A stretch of 64,000 nucleotides of DNA from Xenorhabdus sp. BG5 (GTDB lineage: Bacteria > Pseudomonadota > Gammaproteobacteria > Enterobacterales > Enterobacteriaceae): NCBI RefSeq assembly GCF_015163665.1, contig NZ_JADEUG010000005.1, positions 62,001 to 126,000 of the forward strand, in the 5' to 3' direction. This document shows positions 28,544-38,671 of the stretch, piece by piece. The notes beneath the pieces were generated by a model. It did not search any database and was not told where the DNA came from. It worked only from the letters and a program-made list of their open reading frames with translations. The stretch's first letter is position 1. Every line of letters starts with the position of its first letter. The translations under genes and the position numbers were made by a program.

Positions 28544-29569
28544 ATGGCAACGATTAAAGATGTGGCCAAACGCGCTGGTGTTTCAACCACAACCGTATCC
28601 CATGTTATCAATAAAACCCGTTTCGTCGCCGAAGATACAAAGGCCGCAGTTTGGGTCGCTATTAAAGAATTGCACTATTCTCCCAGTGCGGTTGCTCGCA
28701 GCTTAAAGGTTAACCACACCAAATCCATTGGATTGCTGGCAACATCAAGTGAAGCGCCATACTTTGCTGAGATCATAGAATCGGTTGAAAATAGCTGCTA
28801 TAGCAAAGGTTATACCCTGATTTTATGTAATTCTCATAACAACCTTGATAAACAGAAAGCGTATCTCGCAATGCTCGCGCAAAAGCGAGTAGATGGTTTG
28901 CTGGTAATGTGTTCAGAATACCCTGAGCAACTTTTGAGCATGTTGGAAGGCTATCGTAATATTCCTATGGTGGTCATGGATTGGGGAGAATCCAGAGGCG
29001 ATTTTACCGATGCAATTATTGATAATGCCTTTCATGGTGGTTACCTGGCTGGCCGTTATCTCATTGAACGTGGTCATCGTGATATTGCATCTATTCCTGG
29101 GCCATTGGCAAGAAATACAGGAGGGGGGCGCCACCAAGGTTTCCTCAAAGCACTAAAAGAGGCCAATATCGCTATTCGGGATGAGTGGATTGTACAAGGT
29201 GATTTTGAACCTGAGTCCGGTTATCAAGCTATGTACAAGATCCTGAATCAAAAACATCGTCCAACTGCTGTTTTTTGTGGTGGAGATGTCATGGCTATGG
29301 GAGCGATTTGTGCAGCTGATGAGTTGGGATTGCGCGTTCCACAAGACATTTCAATCATCGGTTATGATAATATTCGCAATGCTCGCTATTTTACGCCAGC
29401 ATTGACAACTATCCATCAACCCAAAGAGCGTTTAGGGCAAATGGCCTTTTCAATGTTACTGGACAGGATCATCAATAAACGTGAGGATGCACAAACTATC
29501 GAAGTCCACCCACGCCTTGTTGAACGGCGCTCTGTTGCAGATGGACCTTTTATCGATTATCGCCGCTGA
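28544..29569 (+). CDS. purR: Purine repressor PurR (LacI family)
   Basis: Hypoxanthine- or guanine-bound repressor of purine synthesis genes. The 341-residue product starts with the LacI helix-turn-helix ([22 protein letters not shown]) and hinge helix ([10 protein letters not shown]), followed by a periplasmic-binding-protein-like effector domain with conserved [10 protein letters not shown] and [23 protein letters not shown]. Length equals E. coli PurR. Its stop lies only 3 bases from the stop of convergent punR. Confidence 0.96.
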   Translation: MATIKDVAKRAGVSTTTVSHVINKTRFVAEDTKAAVWVAIKELHYSPSAVARSLKVNHTKSIGLLATSSEAPYFAEIIESVENSCYSKGYTLILCNSHNNLDKQKAYLAMLAQKRVDGLLVMCSEYPEQLLSMLEGYRNIPMVVMDWGESRGDFTDAIIDNAFHGGYLAGRYLIERGHRDIASIPGPLARNTGGGRHQGFLKALKEANIAIRDEWIVQGDFEPESGYQAMYKILNQKHRPTAVFCGGDVMAMGAICAADELGLRVPQDISIIGYDNIRNARYFTPALTTIHQPKERLGQMAFSMLLDRIINKREDAQTIEVHPRLVERRSVADGPFIDYRR

Positions 29570-29572
29570 CAG

Positions 29573-30481
29573 TTAATTTTCTTGCAGCCATTCAGCATTA
29601 AGCGTTTCGCTATCCCCCAGATAATCAAGTAACCAGCTTAATGCCGGTGAATGGCTTTTTTGCGACCATGTTAAGCAGCATGGGCTGTCAGGCAATGGTT
29701 GTTCGAGTTCAAGTGTAATCAGCTTGCCTTTACGGATCAGCGGTTGCGCACGGTGTTTGGGCACCATACCTACACACAATCCATCCATCAAGCAACTTAA
29801 TCCAACATCCCAATCAGGAACAATCAATCGCCGCTGATTATCCAAAGCCCATGTATCACGCTTAGGTAAGCTGCGTGAGGTGTCTTCAAGGCATAAACTG
29901 GGATAAGGTCGCATTTGGTCATCATTCAATTTTCCCGATATTACTGCCAGTTCGTGTTCAGGACTGGCTACACACAGCCAAGGCATGAACCCCATATCCC
30001 TGAAGCTATATCGCTCACCAACAGGGGAAGCTCGTGTCGCGCCGATGGCGATATCCACTCGTCCATCCACCAGAGCATCCCATACGCCATTGAAAACTTC
30101 AGGATAGATAAGTAACTCAATATCTGGAAAATGGCGATAAAAATCCAAAATTAGCCGAAGCGTTCGCTCTGGTTTTACGACCTGATCAACCGCAATACTA
30201 AATTGCCCTCGCCAACCATTGGCAACCTGTTGACACTGGTGCCGAGTGTGATTCATTTTTTTGATAACAGAACGCGCTTCTTTGACAAAAATTACCCCCG
30301 CTTCCGTTAAATCGACATCACGATGACGACGTTCAAACAGAGGTACTGCCAGCCATTCTTCAAGCTGTTTTACCGTATAGCTGACAGCAGAAGGCACACG
30401 ATGAAGTTCTGATGCAGCCGCGCTGAAACTTCCTGTTCTGGCAACAGCATCAACGACTTCCAGAGAGTATTCAGACCACAT
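29573..30481 (-). CDS. punR: LysR family regulator PunR (YdhB)
   Basis: LysR-type activator of the divergent purine transporter gene punC in E. coli. Winged helix-turn-helix at residues about 1-60 (AVARTGSFSAAASELHRVPSAVSYTVKQLEEWL), then the effector domain. ATG 30481 gives 302 residues; MWSEYSLEVVDAVAR is identical to the start of E. coli YdhB and has GGAAG upstream, so the TTG at 30496 is rejected. Divergent from punC across 123 bases and tail-to-tail with purR. Confidence 0.94.
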   Translation of the reverse strand: MWSEYSLEVVDAVARTGSFSAAASELHRVPSAVSYTVKQLEEWLAVPLFERRHRDVDLTEAGVIFVKEARSVIKKMNHTRHQCQQVANGWRGQFSIAVDQVVKPERTLRLILDFYRHFPDIELLIYPEVFNGVWDALVDGRVDIAIGATRASPVGERYSFRDMGFMPWLCVASPEHELAVISGKLNDDQMRPYPSLCLEDTSRSLPKRDTWALDNQRRLIVPDWDVGLSCLMDGLCVGMVPKHRAQPLIRKGKLITLELEQPLPDSPCCLTWSQKSHSPALSWLLDYLGDSETLNAEWLQEN

Positions 30482-30604
30482 ATATCTTCCTTTCAATTTT
30501 TTTCACAGCATGGTGCAAATATTACCGTTTCACAAGTAAAAATCATGCTATATAAAATAAGCCGAATAATTCCTTATCCACTACAAAACCTAATTATTAA
30601 CACA

Positions 30605-31792
30605 ATGACAACAAATAAAAACGCCATGCCATTTATGTCTTATCTCGCGGGCTTAAGCATGTTAGGCTATTTGGCCATTGATATGTATCTGCCCGCTTTT
30701 GATGCAATGAAAGCAGAATTAGGTACATCAACTAGTGCTATCAGTGCGAGCCTTAGCATTTTTCTTGCCGGATTTGCATTTGCACAACTTTTATGGGGTC
30801 AATTGTCTGACCGTTTAGGCAGAAAACCCGTTCTTATTATCGGCCTATCCCTGTTTTCCATTAGCTGTTTAGGTATGCTTTGGATAACGGGTCCGATTCA
30901 GTTACTGGTATTGAGATTTATGCAAGCGGTTGGCGTTTGTTCCGCTGCGGTGACTTGGCAAGCTTTAGTCGTCGACAGATATGATGCAGAACGTACCAAA
31001 CGGGTTTTTGCCATGATCATGCCCTTGGTTGCTCTTTCCCCTGCTCTTGCTCCTTTGTTGGGCGCATGGTTATTAACGCATAATGGCTGGAGAGTCATTT
31101 TCCTTGTTTTAATGATCGTAACGATATTGCTGTTAATACCAACATTTTTCTTGACTAATAAACGTACTAATATCGAAACCCACGCTGATAAAAAGGCAGT
31201 GTCTTTCTTTACGTTATTAACTTCCCCAGTTTTTAACGGAAATGTATTGATCTACGCATCTTGCAGTGCCGGTTTTTTTGCCTGGCTAACGGGTTCACCC
31301 ACAATTTTGAAAGATATGGGTTATGATCCTACCGATATTGGCTTAAGTTATATTCCCCAAACTCTGGCATTTATGATTGGCGGGTATGGTTGCCGTATCT
31401 TACTGGAAAAAGTAAAAAGTGAAACGGTATTCCCATTTCTGTTGGTGGGCTATGCTGTAAGCATGATCATTATTTGTTTGATTTCCATATTAAGTGAACC
31501 TTCATTTATCGCCATTCTTATTCCTTTTTGTGTGATGGCAGCAATGAATGGTGCATCCTATCCAATTGCAGTAGCAAATGCTCTGTCTGTTTATCCCCAG
31601 GATAGTGGTAAAGCGGCTGCATTACAAAATGCCCTGCAATTGGGCCTCTGTTTTGTTGCGAGTATGCTCGTTTCTGTATTTATGGAATACCCTCTTTTAT
31701 CGACGACAACAATAATGGCGCTTACAGTTGTTCCAATGGCTGTCGGTTATTGGCTGCAAAAACAAGATGTTGAAAAAAGCCACCAAGCATAA
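30605..31792 (+). CDS. punC: Purine nucleoside transporter PunC (MFS, Bcr/CflA subfamily)
   Basis: Inner-membrane major facilitator protein with 12 predicted helices. The motif between helices 2 and 3 is LLWGQLSDRLGRKPVL, and helix 1 has the Bcr/CflA signature LGYLAIDMYLPAF. E. coli PunC (YdhC) takes up purine nucleosides such as adenosine. About 395 residues from ATG 30605. The exact start is unsure, since no strong binding site precedes it and further ATGs lie at codons 8 and 11. Divergent from its likely regulator punR. Confidence 0.92.
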   Translation: MTTNKNAMPFMSYLAGLSMLGYLAIDMYLPAFDAMKAELGTSTSAISASLSIFLAGFAFAQLLWGQLSDRLGRKPVLIIGLSLFSISCLGMLWITGPIQLLVLRFMQAVGVCSAAVTWQALVVDRYDAERTKRVFAMIMPLVALSPALAPLLGAWLLTHNGWRVIFLVLMIVTILLLIPTFFLTNKRTNIETHADKKAVSFFTLLTSPVFNGNVLIYASCSAGFFAWLTGSPTILKDMGYDPTDIGLSYIPQTLAFMIGGYGCRILLEKVKSETVFPFLLVGYAVSMIIICLISILSEPSFIAILIPFCVMAAMNGASYPIAVANALSVYPQDSGKAAALQNALQLGLCFVASMLVSVFMEYPLLSTTTIMALTVVPMAVGYWLQKQDVEKSHQA

Positions 31793-32103
31793 ATACAATG
31801 ATTTTCCAAAAAAATAATAGTTAAGAACATTATTATCTAAAGGTTACGCCATTATGTGACCTTTAGGTGATTGTTTAAATATCATTTCACTCATATACTC
31901 ATACGGATTCATTATTCTAAAAACTCGGAATTTGAGGTCCTTCAGAGCATTGACGCTCTATTTAATTTCAGGATGAATAGGCAATATGTGCTTTTCAATG
32001 CAATTTCTATGTTATTTTCCAATAAACCTTCGAGGTTTTATATAATAAAAATCAGCTACAAAGTGACACCTCAAAATTCCATCACACAAATGTTGGAGAG
32101 TAT
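31793..32103. other. punC-cfa intergenic region
   Basis: 311 bases. Holds a hairpin at 31837-31866 and the cfa promoter and leader. The small open frame at 31871-32107 has no recognisable product and is taken as chance. Confidence 0.45.
31837..31866 (+). terminator. Possible terminator after punC
   Basis: 8-bp stem CTAAAGGT/ACCTTTAG around TACGCCATTATGTG, which adds a partial inner pairing. No strong T-run. Confidence 0.4.
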
Positions 32104-33255
32104 ATGAGTTCGTCTTTCGTTGAAGGTAAAAAAACAATCACTGATCCTTGGCATAGGATCGCCCATGAATTGCTTCAGGAAACTGATATTGATATCAATG
32201 GCAAGCGCCCTTTCGACATACGTATTAAAAATCCTGACTTTTATAAGCGCGTATTGAAAGAAGGCTCCTTGGGGCTGGGTGAGAGTTATATGGATGGCTG
32301 GTGGGAATGTGATCGCCTTGATATTTTCTTTTACAAAGTATTGCGGGCAGGTTTAGAACATCGTATTCCTAAAAATGTCAAAGATATCTTCAAGATAATC
32401 ATCTCTCGTATATTTAATTTACAATCTCCCAAACGTGCCTGGATTGTAGGTGAGGAACATTATAATTTAGGTAATGACCTGTTTACTCGAATGCTTGATC
32501 CTCACATGCAATATTCTTGCGGTTATTGGAAAGATGCCAACACACTGGAAGAAGCACAATCTCATAAGCTGCGCCTGATTTGCGAAAAACTACAACTGTC
32601 TCCAGGCATGACTTTATTGGATATCGGTTGTGGATGGGGAGGTTTGGGCGCCTACGCGGCAGAAAACTACGGTGTATCTGTCACAGGGGTAACAATTTCA
32701 GCCGAGCAACAAAAGTATGCACAGGAACGCTGCAAAGATCTAAATGTAAAAATTATCCTTGAAGATTACCGAAACCTTAACCTTCAGTTTGATCGCGTTG
32801 TATCTGTCGGCATGTTCGAGCACGTAGGCCCTAAAAATTATGACAATTATTTCAATATAGTGAAAAATAACTTAAAACCTGATGGTCTGTTCCTTCTTCA
32901 TACCATCGGTTCCAATATTGATAAATTAGGCTCCGATGCATGGATAAGCAAATATATTTTTCCCAACGGCTGCTTACCATCGAGCGCCAAAATTGCCAAA
33001 GCAACTACCGGAAAGTTTGTCATGGAAGATTGGCACAATTTTGGGGCTGATTATGACCGGACATTGATGGCATGGTATGAGCGATTTATCGCCAGTTGGC
33101 ATGAAATAGAGCATAACTATAGCCCACGCTTCAAACGGATGTTCAGTTATTATCTGAACGCCTGTGCAGGTGCATTCCGTGCAAGAGATATACAGTTATG
33201 GCAGATAGTCTTTAGTCCGCGAGGCATTGAAAAAGGATTAAGAGTACCTAGATAG
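32104..33255 (+). CDS. cfa: Cyclopropane-fatty-acid-phospholipid synthase
   Basis: Transfers a methylene group from S-adenosylmethionine to unsaturated acyl chains of membrane phospholipids, mainly in stationary phase. The 383-residue product has an N-terminal lipid-binding part, then the SAM motif LLDIGCGWGG (about 171-180), and the MFEHVGPKNY and AGAFRARDIQLWQ segments of the active site. Length equals E. coli Cfa (382). GGAG precedes ATG 32104. In E. coli the mRNA leader is a target of the sRNAs RydC and ArrS. Convergent with ribC. Confidence 0.96.
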   Translation: MSSSFVEGKKTITDPWHRIAHELLQETDIDINGKRPFDIRIKNPDFYKRVLKEGSLGLGESYMDGWWECDRLDIFFYKVLRAGLEHRIPKNVKDIFKIIISRIFNLQSPKRAWIVGEEHYNLGNDLFTRMLDPHMQYSCGYWKDANTLEEAQSHKLRLICEKLQLSPGMTLLDIGCGWGGLGAYAAENYGVSVTGVTISAEQQKYAQERCKDLNVKIILEDYRNLNLQFDRVVSVGMFEHVGPKNYDNYFNIVKNNLKPDGLFLLHTIGSNIDKLGSDAWISKYIFPNGCLPSSAKIAKATTGKFVMEDWHNFGADYDRTLMAWYERFIASWHEIEHNYSPRFKRMFSYYLNACAGAFRARDIQLWQIVFSPRGIEKGLRVPR

Positions 33256-33275
33256 CTCCCCATAACGGAATACTT

Positions 33276-33307
33276 GAAGCTACAGAAATCGTTTTTCTGT
33301 AGCTTTC
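33276..33307. terminator. Bidirectional terminator between cfa and ribC
   Basis: 12-bp stem AAGCTACAGAAA/TTTCTGTAGCTT with a short T-rich loop, followed by TCGTATTTT on the plus strand. Confidence 0.75.
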
Positions 33308-33334
33308 GTATTTTATCGAATCTAGAAAGATTTT

Positions 33335-33979
33335 TTATTGTTCTTCAGTCTGTGACAATAATTTTTCTTGCTCTTTCTGAGCCATCACCCGTTCAACGGT
33401 ATCTACAATCGCTTGGGTTTGTGGATCAATTTCAATATTAACCTTTTCACCAAGACGTTTTTTGCCCAAAGTTGTGCGTTCCAATGTTTCTGGAATTAAA
33501 TGAACGCAGAAGCGATTATTGACTACATCTCCAATTGTTAGGCTAATACCGTCAATACCCACAAATCCTTTATGCAGGATATATTTCATTAACTGTTTAT
33601 CGTGAATTCGAAACCATATTTCATGGTTATTTTCAGACGTGAAGATCTTGGCAATTTCTGCTGTTGTAATAACATGACCGGACATCAAATGCCCACCAAT
33701 TTCATCACCAAATTTAGCGGCCCTTTCCAGATTAACTACGTCACCGACCCTAAGCTCACCAAGATTGGTCAGACGTAATGTTTCTTTCATTAAATCAAAA
33801 CTGATTAAATCACCGTCGATCTTAGTTATAGTCAGACAACAACCGTTGTGGGAAACAGAAGCTCCCGTTTCAATTCCGGGTAATAATTCAGCCGGAAATT
33901 TAACAACATGGGTCCGAAAATGCATTTTTTCATCAATAGCAACTATCGGTGCTTTTCCCTGAACGATACCTGTAAACAT
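33335..33979 (-). CDS. ribC: Riboflavin synthase, alpha subunit
   Basis: Makes riboflavin by dismutation of two 6,7-dimethyl-8-ribityllumazine molecules. The 214-residue product shows the two similar beta-barrel halves: N-terminal MFTGIVQG with SHNGCCLTI, and second-half HLMSGHV with [14 protein letters not shown]. The gene is also called ribE. Length equals E. coli (213). Convergent with cfa and divergent from mdtK, the same order as in E. coli. Confidence 0.96.
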   Translation of the reverse strand: MFTGIVQGKAPIVAIDEKMHFRTHVVKFPAELLPGIETGASVSHNGCCLTITKIDGDLISFDLMKETLRLTNLGELRVGDVVNLERAAKFGDEIGGHLMSGHVITTAEIAKIFTSENNHEIWFRIHDKQLMKYILHKGFVGIDGISLTIGDVVNNRFCVHLIPETLERTTLGKKRLGEKVNIEIDPQTQAIVDTVERVMAQKEQEKLLSQTEEQ

Positions 33980-34286
33980 GGGAACCTCTTTAATAATTTC
34001 ATCTAGCGGATTAGTTTAACCTACTCACCACTTTTAAACAGCATTTCGTTTAAACATGACTCTGTTTAAATACCATTTTATTTAATGCATTATTTTGGTT
34101 GAGTTTAGTTTCAGTTGAGCGTTGCTTCAATCATATTGACTATAAACATCGTGCAATGATTGGATTAATAAAATGAGTCCTATACAATATGGCAGCTTAT
34201 AAGCGATATATTTTTATTAACATCGTTTGCTCGCAAAAATATTTCTTGTTTTTCTCGTTAATTTTCAATCAAAAAAGGTGTAGTAC
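33980..34286. other. ribC-mdtK intergenic region
   Basis: 307 AT-rich bases with the divergent ribC and mdtK promoters. Short GTTTAAA repeats occur around 34030-34085. I see no riboswitch-like structure or gene. Confidence 0.45.
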
Positions 34287-35660
34287 GTGCAGAAATATTT
34301 AAATGAAGCGCGTAGTTTGCTCGCTTTAGGGATCCCCGTCGTCATTGCACAGTTTTCACAAACTGCGATGGGTTTCGTCGATACCGTCATGGCAGGTAAA
34401 GCTGGTGCTGTTGAAATGTCAGCTGTTGCTGTTGGTACATCAATTTGGCTGCCAACCATTCTGTTTGGCCAAGGTTTATTGCTCGCCTTGACGCCAATCG
34501 TGGCACACATGAATGGATCTGGTCAGAGAAAAAATGTTGCAGGCCAAATTCAGCAAGGATTTTGGCTTGCAACATTTCTCTCTATCTTGACCATCGCAAT
34601 ACTGTATAACAGCCGATTTATTATAGAAGCACAACATAACATCGATCCTATATTGGCACAAAAAGCCACGGAATTTATCCATGCCATCATGTGGGGAGCG
34701 CCAGGTTATTTGTTTTATCAAGTTTTACGTGGTCAATGTGAAGGATTATCGAAAACCAAACCAGCAATGGTCATAGGCCTTGCTGGACTACTGGTCAATA
34801 TTCCCGTTAACTATATTTTTATTTACGGTAAATTTGGTGCGCCTGCATTAGGTGGTGTCGGTTGTGGTGTTGCAACAGCAACCGTTTACTGGATTATGTT
34901 CCTGTTGCTGCTTGTCTATGTGAAGCATTCTCCTTCCCAAAAAGATATCCAAACATTCAACAAATTTGTGGGACCTGAATGGCATACGCAAAAACGTATT
35001 GCACTGCTTGGCCTGCCTATCGCTTTAGCGATGTTTTTTGAGGTTACTCTGTTTGCTGTCGTCTCGCTGTTGGTCTCTCCACTCGGTGTCGTGGCCGTTG
35101 CAGGGCATCAGATATCACTCAACTTCAGCTCCATGATGTTTATGTTTCCACTGTCATTGGGGATAGCCGCCACCATTCGCGTTGGCTACAACCTGGGACA
35201 ACAATCAACAGAAGGCGCTAAGATATCCGCATATACGAGTATTATTGTTGGCTTAATGACTGCCTGCATGACAGCGACCTTCACGGTATTGTTTAGCAAA
35301 CACATTGCGTTTATGTACAACGATAACCCTGAGGTCGTTACTCTTGCCTCCCACTTAATGCTGTTTGCTGCTATTTACCAGCTTTCTGATGCAATTCAGG
35401 TCATTGGATCAGGGGTATTGCGCGGATACAAGGATACACGTTCTATTTTCTTTATCACTTTTATTGCTTATTGGCTCTTAGGACTGCCTAGTGGCTATAT
35501 TCTGGCATTGACTGATTATGTCACTAAGCCGATGGGGCCACAGGGTTTTTGGATTGGGTTTATTATCGGTTTAACCGCATCAGCATTCATGATGGGTTAC
35601 CGTATTTTATGGACACAAAAACAGCCAGCCCATTATGTTCTGAAACGTTCCACTCGTTAA
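34287..35660 (+). CDS. mdtK: Multidrug efflux MATE transporter MdtK (NorM)
   Basis: Inner-membrane cation-coupled exporter of the MATE family, pumping out drugs such as fluoroquinolones. The 457-residue product has about 12 membrane helices in two halves, with the family motifs [17 protein letters not shown] near the N-terminus and [18 protein letters not shown]. The start is GTG at 34287 with AAAAGGTG upstream, and [18 protein letters not shown] aligns with E. coli MdtK. A long inverted repeat lies between it and the tRNA genes. Confidence 0.96.
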   Translation: MQKYLNEARSLLALGIPVVIAQFSQTAMGFVDTVMAGKAGAVEMSAVAVGTSIWLPTILFGQGLLLALTPIVAHMNGSGQRKNVAGQIQQGFWLATFLSILTIAILYNSRFIIEAQHNIDPILAQKATEFIHAIMWGAPGYLFYQVLRGQCEGLSKTKPAMVIGLAGLLVNIPVNYIFIYGKFGAPALGGVGCGVATATVYWIMFLLLLVYVKHSPSQKDIQTFNKFVGPEWHTQKRIALLGLPIALAMFFEVTLFAVVSLLVSPLGVVAVAGHQISLNFSSMMFMFPLSLGIAATIRVGYNLGQQSTEGAKISAYTSIIVGLMTACMTATFTVLFSKHIAFMYNDNPEVVTLASHLMLFAAIYQLSDAIQVIGSGVLRGYKDTRSIFFITFIAYWLLGLPSGYILALTDYVTKPMGPQGFWIGFIIGLTASAFMMGYRILWTQKQPAHYVLKRSTR

Positions 35661-35684
35661 TTCAGTATATTAAGTTACCAATAC

Positions 35685-35760
35685 AAGGGGAAAAAGCTGC
35701 GAATTCATGCTAAAAGATGTAAATGCGAGCAGTTGAACAAGAATTTGCATTTTTCCCCTT
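35685..35760. repeat. Inverted repeat enclosing 54 bases, between mdtK and tRNA-Val
   Basis: Perfect 11-bp arms AAGGGGAAAAA (35685-35695) and TTTTTCCCCTT (35750-35760). The internal segment has weaker self-pairing. Could end mdtK transcription or fold in an RNA; purpose unknown. Confidence 0.6.
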
Positions 35761-35820
35761 GCCAGAAGGCTCAGTGCTCGTTAATATTCGTCCCCGTTGT
35801 CAACCACAGAAATTTAGATT

Positions 35821-35897
35821 GCGTCCGTAGCTCAGTTGGTTAGAGCACCACCTTGACATGGTGGGGGTCGGTGGTTCGAGTCCACTCGGACGCACCA
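35821..35897 (+). tRNA. valV: tRNA-Val (anticodon GAC), copy 1
   Basis: 77 bases with encoded CCA. Acceptor stem GCGTCCG/CGGACGC, D-arm AGCTCAGTTGGTTAGAGCA, anticodon stem CCACC/GGTGG with GAC at 35855-35857, and T-arm GGTTCGAGTCC. E. coli has valV and valW at the same chromosomal place. Confidence 0.97.
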
Positions 35898-35931
35898 AAT
35901 ATCTGGTTGACAGAAAATAGAATCTTGATGT

Positions 35932-36008
35932 GCGTCCGTAGCTCAGTTGGTTAGAGCACCACCTTGACATGGTGGGGGTCGGTGGTTCGAGTCCACTCGG
36001 ACGCACCA
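35932..36008 (+). tRNA. valW: tRNA-Val (anticodon GAC), copy 2
   Basis: Base-for-base identical to copy 1, 34 bases further on, with the anticodon GAC at 35966-35968 and encoded CCA. The two were probably cotranscribed and separated by processing. Confidence 0.97.
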
Positions 36009-36527
36009 TATCTAATTCATCACTTCACGCCTTTCTTATACGAGTCACCTTTTTCCGATTTTTTTCATTCCAATCCCCTTTTATACTCATGAACTTGATT
36101 GTTACCCAATCTATCTGTGTACTAAAAACTCAATGATGTTTTATTTGCGCAACAACTCTCTGATTTCTTTAATCATGAACCATGGCTATCTCCTCTTTTC
36201 TGTATAGAAATCCGTTCAAGCGCTATTTTTTGATTCATTTCACAGAAATTAGTCTCTATAATACGCCTATGTCATGAGTTGAATGGTTTCAGCTAATTAA
36301 TTTACCGAATCCAGAAAAAATTACAGATGATTAGTCGAACTAAATCCGCATATCTGCACATACCGAACTTCATGCTGAAAAACCATTTGACGCTTACTAC
36401 TATTCACTTTCGATTGCTACCCGTTTTTCACTATGTTGCGCAACTCAAAACACCAGATGATGCGGGCATAAATGTGAATAGCTAGCGATTCACTCTTTTA
36501 ATCCATTAAATCAGTAGATAGATTGTC
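36009..36527. other. tRNA-Val to pykF intergenic region
   Basis: 519 bases with no coding frame. It contains the likely pykF promoter and Cra site (36234-36293) and then a leader of about 258 bases before the pykF start. No tRNA terminator with a strong T-run is clear; 36050-36066 is T-rich. Confidence 0.5.
36234..36293 (+). promoter_or_regulatory. Probable pykF promoter with Cra (FruR) operator
   Basis: -35 TTCATT (36234-36239), 17-base spacer, perfect -10 TATAAT (36257-36262). GTTGAATGGTTTCAGC (36278-36293), just downstream of the expected start, is close to the Cra consensus GCTGAATCGTTTCAGC. Cra repression of pykF is established in E. coli. Confidence 0.65.
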
Positions 36528-37937
36528 ATGAAAAAAACCAAAATTGTTTGTACTATCGGGCCAAAAACAGAATCCGAAGAGAAATTGACCGAATTGCTTA
36601 ATGCTGGTATGAATGTGATGCGCCTGAACTTTTCTCACGGTGACTACGAAGAGCATGGTCAGCGTATTAAAAACATTCGCGCGGTCGTAGCAAAAACTGG
36701 CAAAAAAGCCGCAATCTTACTGGATACTAAGGGTCCTGAAATCCGCACCATGAAGCTGGAAGATGGCAATGACGTCTCCCTTACAGCGGGCCAAACTTTC
36801 ACCTTTACAACAGATAAATCTGTGATTGGCAATCGAGAGCGTGTCGCCGTGACTTATGTCGGCCTGCCAGAAGATCTGAAACCAGGAAACACCATATTGG
36901 TTGATGATGGTTTGATCGCCATGACAGTTAAAGAAACTACCGCAACTGAAGTCATCTGTGAGGTATTGAATAACGGTGATTTGGGTGAAAACAAAGGCGT
37001 TAACCTGCCAAATGTTTCTATCAACCTGCCTGCACTGGCAGAAAAAGATAAACAGGATTTGATCTTTGGTTGTGAGCAAGGCGTGGATTTCGTTGCAGCG
37101 TCTTTTATCCGTAAGCGTTCCGATGTACTGGAAATCCGTGAGCACCTGAAAGCTCATGGCGGCGAACACATCCAAATCATTTCTAAAATCGAAAACCAGG
37201 AAGGCCTGAATAACTTCGATGAAATTCTCGAAGCGTCTGACGGTATCATGGTTGCCCGTGGTGATCTGGGTGTTGAGATTCCTGTAGAAGAAGTTATCTT
37301 CGCGCAAAAAATGATGATCGAAAAATGTAATGCAGCTCGTAAAGTTGTTATCACTGCCACCCAGATGCTGGATTCAATGATCAAAAACCCACGCCCTACC
37401 CGCGCTGAAGCCGGCGACGTTGCTAACGCTATTTTAGATGGTACTGATGCGGTAATGCTTTCTGGTGAAAGTGCGAAAGGAAAATACCCTGTTGAAGCCG
37501 TTTCCATCATGGCAACAATCTGTGAACGTACAGATCGCGTTATGGGCAGCAAAATTGAGCATACCAGGACTCAGAAGCTGCGCGTTACCGAAGCCGTGTG
37601 CCGTGGTGCGGTTGAAATTGCAGAAAAATTGGAAGCTCCATTAATTGTCGTGGCAACATATGGTGGTAAGTCTGCAAGATCTATCCGCAAATATTTCCCC
37701 AATGCCTCAATCCTTGCGTTGACAACGAATGAAATCACTGCTCGTCAATTGCTGTTGGTCAAAGGTGTTTCCACTCAGATTGTCAAAGAAATCGCCTCTA
37801 CCGATGATTTTTATCGTATTGGTAAAGAAGCTGCATTGGCAAGTGGTATGGCACACAAAGGAGATATCGTTGTCATGGTTTCCGGTGCATTAGTGCCAAG
37901 TGGCACCACAAACACTTCCTCTGTTCACGTGCTGTAA
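36528..37937 (+). CDS. pykF: Pyruvate kinase I (PykF)
   Basis: Converts phosphoenolpyruvate and ADP to pyruvate and ATP; activated by fructose 1,6-bisphosphate. The 469-residue product has the N-terminal [21 protein letters not shown], active-site [11 protein letters not shown] (Lys and Glu), and [12 protein letters not shown], ending in the allosteric C-domain. One residue shorter than E. coli PykF. Likely repressed by Cra from the site at 36278-36293. It is the glycolytic counterpart of ppsA further along the window. A good terminator follows. Confidence 0.97.
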   Translation: MKKTKIVCTIGPKTESEEKLTELLNAGMNVMRLNFSHGDYEEHGQRIKNIRAVVAKTGKKAAILLDTKGPEIRTMKLEDGNDVSLTAGQTFTFTTDKSVIGNRERVAVTYVGLPEDLKPGNTILVDDGLIAMTVKETTATEVICEVLNNGDLGENKGVNLPNVSINLPALAEKDKQDLIFGCEQGVDFVAASFIRKRSDVLEIREHLKAHGGEHIQIISKIENQEGLNNFDEILEASDGIMVARGDLGVEIPVEEVIFAQKMMIEKCNAARKVVITATQMLDSMIKNPRPTRAEAGDVANAILDGTDAVMLSGESAKGKYPVEAVSIMATICERTDRVMGSKIEHTRTQKLRVTEAVCRGAVEIAEKLEAPLIVVATYGGKSARSIRKYFPNASILALTTNEITARQLLLVKGVSTQIVKEIASTDDFYRIGKEAALASGMAHKGDIVVMVSGALVPSGTTNTSSVHVL

Positions 37938-37995
37938 GCTTAAATAAGCTAAACAACAGCACTGTTTAAATTTGGTCAGTACTGAGATCATAAAG

Positions 37996-38030
37996 AAGCC
38001 CATATTTGTATTATGCAAATTGGGCTTTTT
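37996..38030 (+). terminator. Rho-independent terminator after pykF
   Basis: Stem AAGCCCA-ATTTG/CAAAT-TGGGCTT with one mismatch, followed by TTTTTAT. A standard intrinsic terminator. Confidence 0.85.
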
Positions 38031-38269
38031 ATATTTCTACCGTGCACCATCATCATGGTGAACTATTAATATTCTTCTTTCAAAATGTTATTCAGTACAA
38101 GAATATTTTACTATTTTCATTCAATTATGTTTAGATCTGCTGATCTTTTACATAACAATAATTCATATTAATTTAACAATATTGATTCAATTATCCTTTT
38201 ATTATCAAAACAATTAAACAGATAATTCACACTTTGTTTACGCTGAATTTTTTTCGTAGCAAAAATTTA

Positions 38270-38342
38270 TTCTCTTTCTAAAATAGTTTGTGTAATACTT
38301 AGATGGCTACTTGGAGATTAACTTAATCTAGAGGGTAATGTG
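38270..38342 (+). promoter_or_regulatory. lpp promoter and conserved 5' leader
   Basis: The -10 region TAATACT (38293-38299) in TTTGTGTAATACTT and the leader GGCTACTTGGAGATTAACTT...AATCTAGAGGG closely match the E. coli lpp promoter and leader. The predicted start of transcription is near 38306. The leader includes the small hairpin AGATT/AATCT before the ribosome binding site. Confidence 0.8.
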
Positions 38343-38579
38343 ATGAATCGTACTAAAGTGGTATTTGGTGCAGTAATTCTGGCTTCTACTCTGTTAGCGG
38401 GTTGCTCAAGCGCAACTAAAGTTGAACAACTCGCTTCTCAAGTTCAAACTCTCGGTTCCAAAGTTGACCAGTTGAGCAGTGATCTCAGTTCTATTCGTTC
38501 TGATGTACAATCGGCCAGAGACGAAGCTGCTCGTGCGAATCAGCGCCTTGATAACCAAGTTCGTTCATACAAGAAATAA
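38343..38579 (+). CDS. lpp: Major outer membrane (Braun) lipoprotein Lpp
   Basis: Abundant lipoprotein that ties the outer membrane to peptidoglycan through its C-terminal lysine. 78 residues, as in E. coli: signal peptide with lipobox LLAGC (Cys20), then a heptad-repeat trimeric coiled coil ([15 protein letters not shown]...), ending SYKK. ATG 38343 is chosen over the overlapping GTG 38340 on family match, with GAGGG upstream. Next to ldtE, whose family can also attach Lpp or make 3-3 crosslinks. Confidence 0.97.
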   Translation: MNRTKVVFGAVILASTLLAGCSSATKVEQLASQVQTLGSKVDQLSSDLSSIRSDVQSARDEAARANQRLDNQVRSYKK

Positions 38580-38610
38580 TCTTTATAGTAGGTAGAAATT
38601 GTTTGATAAC

Positions 38611-38640
38611 AAATGGCGTACAGTGGTACGCCATTTCTAT
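38611..38640. terminator. Bidirectional terminator between lpp and ldtE
   Basis: Perfect 11-bp stem AAATGGCGTAC/GTACGCCATTT with a 4-base loop, then CTATTTTT. Strong intrinsic terminator for lpp; usable for convergent ldtE. Confidence 0.85.
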
Positions 38641-38671
38641 TTTTGCTTACCACCCTATCTTTCCCAATTTC

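Larger units (their letters stand above)
37938..38342. other. pykF-lpp intergenic region
   Basis: 405 bases: pykF terminator at 37996-38030, then a very AT-rich stretch, then the lpp promoter and leader (38270-38342). No gene seen. Confidence 0.55.

Noticed and set aside
31871..32107. 78-residue plus-strand frame in the cfa leader
   Set aside because: No recognisable domain or ribosome binding site; AT-rich chance frame. It would also overlap the cfa start.
35800..36009. 69-residue minus-strand frame across the tRNA-Val pair (starts MVRPSGLEPPTPTMSRW)
   Set aside because: It is the antisense of two identical tRNA genes. Its repeated peptide is a well-known annotation artefact.
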